A stretch of DNA of 64,000 bases, from contig CALBEV010000028.1 in NCBI GenBank assembly GCA_937891045.1, forward strand, positions 12,894-76,893. The letters run 5' to 3'. Shown here piece by piece: positions 58,211-64,000 of the stretch. This stretch comes from an uncultured Burkholderiales bacterium. Its GTDB lineage: Bacteria; Pseudomonadota; Gammaproteobacteria; Burkholderiales; Burkholderiaceae. The stretch's first letter is position 1. Each line of letters starts with the position of its first letter. The notes beneath the pieces are model-generated. The model ran no database searches. It had not been told where the DNA came from and was given only the letters and a program-made list of their open reading frames with translations. The position numbers were made by a program, and so were the translations under genes.

Positions 58211-60216
58211 AGGCCACGCCTTTTCACACCGTGTTGGTGGCCAACCGTGGCGAAATCGCTGTGCGTGTGATGCGCAGCGCCAAAGCACTGGGCTACCGTA
58301 CCGTGGCGGTGTATTCATCGGCCGATGCGGATGCGCTGCATGTGAAGCAGGCCGATGCAGCCGTGTGCATTGGCGAGGCCTTGCCTGCGCAGTCGTACTT
58401 GAACATCGCAGCCATCTTGCAAGCCGCACAACGCAGTGGCGCGGATGCCGTGCATCCGGGCTATGGTTTTTTGGCCGAAAACGCCGACTTCGCACAAGCC
58501 TGTGCGGATGCAGGTTTGGTGTTCATCGGACCTTCACCACAAGCGATTCGCAGCATGGGCGACAAAGCCGGTGCCAAGCAGCTGATGTTGCAAGCGGGTG
58601 TGCCCTGCATCCCGGGCTACCAAGGCGAGGACCAAAGCGCGGCGCGTTTGGCGCAAGAAGCCCAGGCCATCGGTTACCCCGTGATGATCAAAGCCAGCGC
58701 AGGTGGTGGCGGGCGCGGTATGCGACTGGTGGGTAGTGCGCTTGAATTTGCTGCGTTGTTGCAAAGCGCCCAGTCGGAGGCACTGAATGCGTTCGGCAAC
58801 GCCACGGTCATTCTTGAAAAAGCCGTGCCCTCGCCGCGCCACATCGAAATTCAAATCATGGCGGACCGCCATGGTCAGGTGGTGCATCTGGGCGAGCGCG
58901 ATTGCTCGGTGCAACGCCGTCATCAAAAACTGATGGAAGAAGCGCCGTCGCCTGCCGTGAATGCCGCGTTGCGAGAACGCATGGGTGCCACTGCGGTGGC
59001 CGCCGTGCAAGCGATTGGTTATGAAGGCGCAGGCACTTTGGAGTTTTTGCTGGACGAGCACGGCCAACATTTCTTCATGGAAATGAACACGCGTTTGCAG
59101 GTGGAACACCCGGTGACCGAGGCCATCACCGGTTTGGATTTGGTCGCCCTGCAACTGCGCATCGCCGCAGGCGAGCCGCTGGGTTTGACCCAAAGCGAGG
59201 TGCTGTTCCAGGGCCACGCCATCGAGGTGCGTTTGTGCGCCGAAGACGCCCAACAAGGCTTCATGCCGCAAAGCGGACAAATGCGGCGCTGGGCCATGCC
59301 GGATTCATTGCGTGTCGAACACGCTTTGCACAGTGGCGCAGAGATTCCACCTTTTTACGACTCGATGATCGCCAAACTCATCAGCCACGCCCCCACCCGC
59401 GAAGAAGCACGGCGACAACTCTTGAAGGGTTTGCAAGAGGCCGTGGCCTTGGGCGTCATCACCAACCAAGCGTTTTTGGCGCAGTGTTTGGCGCACCCGG
59501 TGTTCGTGGCGGGCGAGGCCACCACAAGTTTCATTGGCCAGCACCTGGATGCCTTGCTGACCACCGATGAAGCGCTGCAAGCCCAAGCCTTGGCTTTGGC
59601 CGCTGCGCTGTTCTTGGCCACCGCGCCAGGGGCAGCTCCGGTGCCCAGCCTACGGCGGGTGTTGCACCGCTTGCCCAGCGTGCTGCAATTGGAGCTGGCG
59701 GGTCAACAACATGCGCTCAGCGTGTTGCAAGCGCCCACGCACCATTACCAAGTGCAAATTGAAGATACTCATTCCGACGTGCAGTTGCACGCGGTGCAAC
59801 TGAGCGCTTTAGAAGACCAGCACAGCCTGCATGGCGAAGTGGATTTCAGCCTGCAACAAGTTCGGCAACACGCGGTGTTTGTCCGAGAAGGTGAGAGGTT
59901 GTGGCTGCAATGGCAGGGACAGGTGTGGCAGGTGCAAGACCAGACCCGCGCGGCATCCGCCAAACAACAAGGCGGCCCCAGCGACGGCAAACTGCGGGCC
60001 GCCATGAACGGGCGCGTGGTGGCGGTGGCGGTGGCCGTGGGTGACCGGGTGTTGCAAGGCCAAACCATGCTCACCTTGGAGGCCATGAAGATGGAGCATG
60101 TGCATGTGGCACCGGCCAGCGGTGTGGTGAAAAGCCTGAGCGTGGCGGTGGGCGAGCAGGTTGCGGCCAGCCGCGTGGTGGCCGAGATCGAGATGAACAC
60201 AGAGGGGCAGACATGA
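58207..60216 (+). CDS. atuF: acyl-CoA carboxylase alpha subunit (biotin carboxylase + carrier), AtuF-like
   Basis: A 669-residue alpha subunit with the same domain order as the protein at 3979: biotin carboxylase (VLVANRGEIAVRVM at the start, KASAGGGGRGMRLV, EMNTRLQVEHPVTE), a BT linker, and a biotinyl domain with Lys628 in LEAMKMEHVHV. It should pair with the beta subunit at 55449. It overlaps the genes on either side by ATGA, which suits stoichiometric production of an alpha6-beta6 enzyme. Confidence 0.88.
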   Translation: MKATPFHTVLVANRGEIAVRVMRSAKALGYRTVAVYSSADADALHVKQADAAVCIGEALPAQSYLNIAAILQAAQRSGADAVHPGYGFLAENADFAQACADAGLVFIGPSPQAIRSMGDKAGAKQLMLQAGVPCIPGYQGEDQSAARLAQEAQAIGYPVMIKASAGGGGRGMRLVGSALEFAALLQSAQSEALNAFGNATVILEKAVPSPRHIEIQIMADRHGQVVHLGERDCSVQRRHQKLMEEAPSPAVNAALRERMGATAVAAVQAIGYEGAGTLEFLLDEHGQHFFMEMNTRLQVEHPVTEAITGLDLVALQLRIAAGEPLGLTQSEVLFQGHAIEVRLCAEDAQQGFMPQSGQMRRWAMPDSLRVEHALHSGAEIPPFYDSMIAKLISHAPTREEARRQLLKGLQEAVALGVITNQAFLAQCLAHPVFVAGEATTSFIGQHLDALLTTDEALQAQALALAAALFLATAPGAAPVPSLRRVLHRLPSVLQLELAGQQHALSVLQAPTHHYQVQIEDTHSDVQLHAVQLSALEDQHSLHGEVDFSLQQVRQHAVFVREGERLWLQWQGQVWQVQDQTRAASAKQQGGPSDGKLRAAMNGRVVAVAVAVGDRVLQGQTMLTLEAMKMEHVHVAPASGVVKSLSVAVGEQVAASRVVAEIEMNTEGQT

Positions 60217-60986
60217 GCGACGCGGTGTTGTTGCAAACCAAGGGGGCGGCGTTTTGGATCACCATCAACCGGCCAGACAAACGCAATGCCTTGAACGCCG
60301 AGGTGGTGGCGGGCATCCGCGCGGGCTATGCGCAGGCCCATGCCAATCCTGATGTGCGCGTCATTGTGTTGACCGGTGCAGGCGACAAAGCCTTTTGCGC
60401 CGGTGGCGATTTGCAGCCCGACAAAGGCTTTGTGTTCGACTTTGCCCAACCCAACGTGCCCTACGCCGACATGCTGCGCGAGGCGCACCAGGCCAAGCTG
60501 CCCAGCATCGCGCGGGTGAACGGCGTGTGCATGGCCGGTGGCATGGGCTTGTTGTGCATGACCGACTTGGCGGTCTGCGCCGATGACGCGTTGTTTGGCT
60601 TGCCCGAGGTGAAAGTGGGTGTGTTCCCGATGCAGGTGATGAGCCTGTTGCAACGCCAAGTGCCCAAGCGCTTGGTGCGCGAATGGGTGCTTAGCGGCGA
60701 GCCCTTTGGCGCACACGAGGCGCAAGCCGCCGGGTTGGTCAACCACGTCGTGCACGCCGCCGAGTTGGACGCCAAAACCGATTGGCTGGTGGGCCGCTTG
60801 GCCGACAAATCGCCCACCGCGGTTCGGCGCGGCAAGTACGCGTTGCGAGCCATTGAAGACATGGGCTTTGAAGAATCTTTGGCCTATACCGAGAGCCAAA
60901 TTGCCCTGCTGGCGCAAACCGAGGATGCCAAAGAAGGCTTGGCGGCGTTCAACGAGAAACGCAAACCGGTCTGGACCGGCCGCTAA
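60213..60986 (+). CDS. enoyl-CoA hydratase/isomerase family protein, atu-like cluster
   Basis: A 257-residue crotonase-fold enzyme. AFCAGGDLQ and ARVNGVCMAGGMGLLC form the oxyanion hole, and the acidic residue in LFGLPEVKVGVFP is at a classical catalytic Glu position. In the atu scheme this place would be filled by isohexenylglutaconyl-CoA hydratase (AtuE), acting on the carboxylase product. The assignment to that step is by context. It is coupled to the alpha-subunit gene by ATGA. Confidence 0.82.
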   Translation: MSDAVLLQTKGAAFWITINRPDKRNALNAEVVAGIRAGYAQAHANPDVRVIVLTGAGDKAFCAGGDLQPDKGFVFDFAQPNVPYADMLREAHQAKLPSIARVNGVCMAGGMGLLCMTDLAVCADDALFGLPEVKVGVFPMQVMSLLQRQVPKRLVREWVLSGEPFGAHEAQAAGLVNHVVHAAELDAKTDWLVGRLADKSPTAVRRGKYALRAIEDMGFEESLAYTESQIALLAQTEDAKEGLAAFNEKRKPVWTGR

Positions 60987-61065
60987 AACTTCAGGGAAAA
61001 CACCAGTCCGCGCGGCGTCGCAGGGGGCCACACTCAGGCGTTGTTGCTGTCTGCCGAGTTCGCCT

Positions 61066-61863
61066 GTGCGTTTGTTGTCTCCCACCACCCCCGACCAAGC
61101 CCTGATGTGGATCACCCCGGACCGGGTTTTCTACCTCGGGCTTTTGGGCGCACCCTCGGTGCGCAGCATGGGCGCGGTCATGGTGTACGTGGCAGTCAGC
61201 GGACACATCCGCATTCAGATGGACGGCGGCGACTGGCAAACCACCGAGCTGGCCGTGGTGCCGCCCTATGTGCCGCACCAGGTGTGGGCAGAAGACCGCT
61301 GCATCAGCGTGTTGCAAATCGAGGCCGAAAGCGTCAGCCTGCAACAGCTGCCGGACTGGCTGCAAACCCGTGGCGCCTTGGCCGACCCCGAACGCGTGGC
61401 GGCGCTGCGCGAGAAGCAACAGCACTTGAGCCAACTGTCGCGTCGCCTCGACTTGAACACGCTGGACTTTGACCACACCTTCTTTCGCGCGGCTTTGCCA
61501 ACTCGCCTGCTTGACGCTCGCATCGCGGCGGTGCTGTCGCGCATCAAGCAAGACCCGACGGCCTCGCTGCTGGCGCAGGACCACGCGGTCATGGCGAATT
61601 TGTCGTTTTCGCGGTTTTTGCATTTGTTCAAGCAAGAGGTGGGGGCGCCGTTTCGCAGTTTCCGCACCTGGAAGCGGGCCCGCAATGTGCTGCACCATGT
61701 GGTGCGGCACGACGCCAATTTGCTGGACGTGGCCTTGGACGCAGGCTACCCCGACTCGACCCATTTCAGCCATTCCATCCGGCAGATTTATGGCTTGAAG
61801 CCCAGCGACATGTTTGCTGGCTCACGCCGACTGAGCGTGCATGCACAAATAGCCTCTGGCTAA
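61066..61863 (+). CDS. AraC family transcriptional regulator
   Basis: A 265-residue regulator with a cupin-like N-terminal half (VMVYVAVSGHIRIQMDGG, VPPYVPHQVW) and a C-terminal double helix-turn-helix (SFSRFLHLFKQEVGAPFRSF and the AGYPDSTHFSHSIRQIYG block). GTG at 61066 is the best start; ATG 61105 is an alternative. It follows the hydratase gene by 79 bases and is convergent with atuA, so it is the likely regulator of the cluster. Its stop codon TAA is the first three bases of a palindromic repeat copy. Confidence 0.85.
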   Translation: MRLLSPTTPDQALMWITPDRVFYLGLLGAPSVRSMGAVMVYVAVSGHIRIQMDGGDWQTTELAVVPPYVPHQVWAEDRCISVLQIEAESVSLQQLPDWLQTRGALADPERVAALREKQQHLSQLSRRLDLNTLDFDHTFFRAALPTRLLDARIAAVLSRIKQDPTASLLAQDHAVMANLSFSRFLHLFKQEVGAPFRSFRTWKRARNVLHHVVRHDANLLDVALDAGYPDSTHFSHSIRQIYGLKPSDMFAGSRRLSVHAQIASG

Positions 61864-61883
61864 TTGGGGTCAGATTCCAATTA
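61861..61883 (+). repeat. REP-like palindromic repeat, copy A
   Basis: Arms TAATTGG and CCAATTA flank a nine-base core GGTCAGATT. The first three bases are the AraC stop codon. Its first 22 bases equal copies B and C read on the opposite strand, with no mismatch. Confidence 0.8.
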
Positions 61884-62020
61884 ATTCTTGAATCGTGATA
61901 CAAGAAACGTGCATTTTTTTGAATTTATGTATCATAAAAACGCCTGTAAGCCCCGTCCCTGCTGACCACCCCCTCAAAACAAGGCATTTTGAGGCCTCCC
62001 CAAAACACCCTCCTCGAAAC
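61884..62020. repeat. spacer bounded by inverted REP-like copies
   Basis: This 137-base stretch between copies A and B has no credible gene. It holds two perfect dyads: TGATACA (61896-61902) / TGTATCA (61928-61934), and CCTCAAAA (61972-61979) / TTTTGAGG (61987-61994) with a seven-base loop. It is more AT-rich than the flanking genes in its first half. The structure suggests a small non-autonomous element or REP cluster. Confidence 0.5.
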
Positions 62021-62042
62021 AATTGGAATCTGACCCCAATTA
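62021..62042 (-). repeat. REP-like palindromic repeat, copy B
   Basis: Inverted relative to copy A and identical to it over 22 bases. Copy C follows in the same orientation with a 25-base period. Confidence 0.8.
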
Positions 62043-62045
62043 ATT

Positions 62046-62067
62046 AATTGGAATCTGACCCCAATTA
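62046..62067 (-). repeat. REP-like palindromic repeat, copy C
   Basis: Identical to copy B over 22 bases. On the minus strand its first three bases, TAA at 62067-62065, are the stop codon of atuA, mirroring the arrangement of copy A with the AraC gene. Confidence 0.8.
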
Positions 62068-63975
62068 GTTGTTCAGGTGCGCCGCGACGGAGGCGGGTAC
62101 CAGCAGTTCGATGTCCAAGAGCATTTGCCCCATGCCTTTGCCCAAGGGGTCGATGCGGCTGGAGGCGGGTCCGCCGCCGTCCAGCGCTTGGTGCAGCAGG
62201 TAGTTGATGGCCGAAATACCGGGCAGGTGAAAGCATTCCACCGGCCCGTGCACCAGGTGCTTGAAATAGGCCTGCACGACCTCGGGCGTGAGTCGGTTCC
62301 AAATGAGGGGCAGCCACTCGGGCCGCCGCGCCACCACGCCGATGTTGGACATGTCGCCCTTGTCGCCGCTGCGGGCCCAGGCCAGCTGAATCAGGCGCAC
62401 CCGTTGCTGCGGCTCGGCAGGTTCTGCCCACACTGGCACTTGAGCATCAGAAGGCTCACTCAAGCCTGGCGATGGCGCCTCAGAACGCTCGGCCCCCGCT
62501 GGCACTTGCGCCTCAGAAGGCTTGGCCAAACGCGTCACAGGTGAAACAGGCGTCTCCGACAATGCAGCCAAGCTTTCAGCCTCACCACGCCACAACCCCA
62601 TAGGCCCATCCAACGCTTTTCCATCCAAACGCACCCGCACTTGCACCGCCGATTTCGGCAGCAAAAAAGCAAAGGGTTTGATGAGCGGCGAGGCGCTGGG
62701 CCGCCCCGCGCCCGGGCCGGTGGTGCCGGGTGACCACGAGGTGCCGGAAGGCGCGATTTCGCGGGCAAACAGATCCAGCGCTTGGCGGCTGCTGTGGCTG
62801 GCGGTGATGCGCACCATCACCTCGCGCGACGCCGATGTGCGGGCCTGTTCGCCGTACAAGGTTTCCGCCCCAAACAAATCGATGTGGCTGGACGTGAAAT
62901 CAGACAAACCCGCTTGCGCCAACAAGACGCGGCAGCGCTTCAACACCGCTTCACCGGTGCGCTGCGCTTTGGCGGCAGCGTCGATGCCGATGATGACCAT
63001 GCTGCCGGTGCACCGGTAGCCTTGCAAACTGGTGGCCGACACCTTGAAACTGTCGGTGGGGGCGCGGCCCAACGCGCCGCTCACACGCACGTGTTCGGCA
63101 TCAAGTTGCTCGATCTGCACTTGGCGGAAATCGCACACCACATCGGGCAACAGGTAGCTGCCGGGGTCGCCAATTTCATACAGCAGCTGCTCGGCCACCG
63201 CCGCCCGCAACACCTTCCCACCCGTGCCGGGCGGCTTGTGCACCACAAAGCTGCCATCCGCTTGGCAGTCGACGATGGGGTATCCGATGTGGTGCCAATC
63301 GGGAATGGCTTGCCAATCGGTGTGCAGCCCGCCGGTGGCTTGGCAGCCGCACTCGATGATGTGACCAGCCAAACTGCCGCCCGCCAGCTGATGAAAGTCG
63401 TGCTGTTGCCAGCCAAACGCGTGGATGAGCGGCCCCAAGGTGGTGGCGCTGTCCACGCAGCGGCCGGTGATGACGATGTCAGCCCCCGCGTTCAAGGCTT
63501 GGGCGATCGGCCAAGCGCCCAAGTAGGCATTGGCGCTGAGCACTTTCTCGGGAAAGGGCTCGCCGTTGAACATGTCGGTGCAGCCTTGTTCGCGCAAGGC
63601 AGGCAACAGCGCCGTGATGTCGTCGCCTTCGACCACCGCGATGCGCGGCTGCAAACCTAGCGACGCGGCCAAAGCCTGCAAAGCCGCCGCGCAAGCTTGC
63701 GGGTTGATGCCACCCGCATTGGCCACCACTTTGATGCCGCGCTTCATGACCTCGGGCAGCACCGACTTCATGGCGATGTCGACAAAGTCGGTGGCGTAAC
63801 CCATCTCGGGTTGTTTGGCCCGCGCAGCAGCCAAGATCGCCATGGTGGTTTCGGCCAGATAGTCGAACACCAAAAAATCAATCAAGCCCGACTGCACCAA
63901 CTGCGGCGCACCCACGCTGCTGTCGCCCCAAAAGCCGGACGCCCCCCCGATGCGAACCACCTTGCCCTTTGTCAC
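62065..63975 (-). CDS. atuA: acyclic terpene utilization AtuA family protein (DUF1446 + C-terminal ferredoxin-fold-like domain)
   Basis: A 636-residue protein. Residues 1 to about 450 are the DUF1446/AtuA domain, with VVRIGGASGFWGDS at the start, VANAGGINPQACA, and VITGRCVDSATTLGPLIH. After a proline/glutamate-rich linker the last 100 residues (WARSGDKGDMSNIGVVAR, ECFHLPGISAINYLL) are the AtuA-like C-terminal domain. AtuA is needed for citronellol and geraniol growth in Pseudomonas, but its reaction is unproven. The start is GTG at 63975 with AGGGG upstream. It faces the AraC gene across the repeat cluster and is transcribed away from the carboxylase genes' direction. Confidence 0.87.
   Translation of the reverse strand: MTKGKVVRIGGASGFWGDSSVGAPQLVQSGLIDFLVFDYLAETTMAILAAARAKQPEMGYATDFVDIAMKSVLPEVMKRGIKVVANAGGINPQACAAALQALAASLGLQPRIAVVEGDDITALLPALREQGCTDMFNGEPFPEKVLSANAYLGAWPIAQALNAGADIVITGRCVDSATTLGPLIHAFGWQQHDFHQLAGGSLAGHIIECGCQATGGLHTDWQAIPDWHHIGYPIVDCQADGSFVVHKPPGTGGKVLRAAVAEQLLYEIGDPGSYLLPDVVCDFRQVQIEQLDAEHVRVSGALGRAPTDSFKVSATSLQGYRCTGSMVIIGIDAAAKAQRTGEAVLKRCRVLLAQAGLSDFTSSHIDLFGAETLYGEQARTSASREVMVRITASHSSRQALDLFAREIAPSGTSWSPGTTGPGAGRPSASPLIKPFAFLLPKSAVQVRVRLDGKALDGPMGLWRGEAESLAALSETPVSPVTRLAKPSEAQVPAGAERSEAPSPGLSEPSDAQVPVWAEPAEPQQRVRLIQLAWARSGDKGDMSNIGVVARRPEWLPLIWNRLTPEVVQAYFKHLVHGPVECFHLPGISAINYLLHQALDGGGPASSRIDPLGKGMGQMLLDIELLVPASVAAHLNN
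62433..62522 (-). repeat. intragenic repeat in the atuA linker
   Basis: Two 24-base segments at 62433-62456 and 62499-62522 match at 22 positions, 66 bases apart. They encode the repeated linker motif PS(E/D)AQVP with a 22-residue period between the two AtuA domains. Confidence 0.7.
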
Positions 63976-64000
63976 GGATGCCCCTGTGAAGTTGTTTGCA

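Noticed and set aside
59769..61115. A 448-codon minus-strand open frame opposite atuF and the hydratase
   Set aside because: Spans two genuine coupled genes on the other strand and shows no protein family features.
61861..62067. CRISPR array or intact insertion sequence at the repeats
   Set aside because: There are only three copies, in mixed orientation, with no regular unique spacers and no transposase gene.
61925..62431. A 168-codon minus-strand open frame running from atuA through the repeat cluster
   Set aside because: Most of it is a frame-shifted shadow of the atuA C terminus; the rest is repeat sequence.

Overview
The window looks like the chromosome of a Comamonadaceae-type betaproteobacterium (order Burkholderiales). 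I infer this from the protein style and from gene neighbourhoods usual in that group: rplM-rpsI-erpA-anmK-M23 peptidase-tyrS, an S-adenosylhomocysteine (SAH) riboswitch in front of ahcY-metF, a double-length UvrA, and several acyl-CoA catabolic operons. A freshwater genus such as Limnohabitans or Rhodoferax is plausible, but the genus cannot be fixed from sequence alone. Coding density is very high. No gap between genes reaches 300 bases, same-strand genes often overlap by ATGA, and most convergent pairs abut or overlap. I see no rRNA, tRNA, CRISPR array, prophage or intact insertion sequence.

Layout. 33-6868: thiolase, methylcrotonyl-CoA carboxylase beta, acyl-CoA dehydrogenase, carboxylase alpha, a DUF1289 protein and a 2-hydroxychromene-2-carboxylate isomerase-like protein. 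7007-12358: an MHS-type transporter, a terminator, then livHMGF. 12366-18224: a 1952-residue tandem UvrA, convergent with prfC and a hybrid histidine kinase (18227-21645). 21715-24915: SAH riboswitch followed by ahcY-tlyA-metF, the methyl-cycle operon. 24912-35401: housekeeping genes for RNA modification, ribosomal proteins, Fe-S insertion, wall recycling and translation, with ybeY-phoH. 35520-37816: ruvAB and a phosphatase. 37881-42039: TetR-linked acyl-CoA genes. 42054-51751: ABC exporter, lytic transglycosylase, folate enzyme, metallo-beta-lactamase-fold protein, lipoprotein and glmU-glmS. 51795-52372: a ParDE toxin-antitoxin pair. 52548-63975: a cluster resembling the Pseudomonas acyclic terpene utilization (atu) genes.

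How they work together. The two ends of the window both carry a biotin-dependent acyl-CoA carboxylase with the order beta subunit, acyl-CoA dehydrogenase, alpha subunit. In the known atu/liu scheme a geranyl-CoA carboxylase module feeds 3-methylcrotonyl-CoA to methylcrotonyl-CoA carboxylase and thiolase, so the two clusters could be the upper and lower parts of one route for branched isoprenoid acids. That link is inference. The atu-like cluster also holds two genes of unknown role (a TIGR03084/DinB-like protein and a DUF2156 protein) and an AraC regulator. It ends in a set of palindromic repeats that supply the stop codons of both flanking genes. That repeat junction, the alternative pairing in the SAH riboswitch leader and an apparent ATC start codon for livH are the most notable observations.
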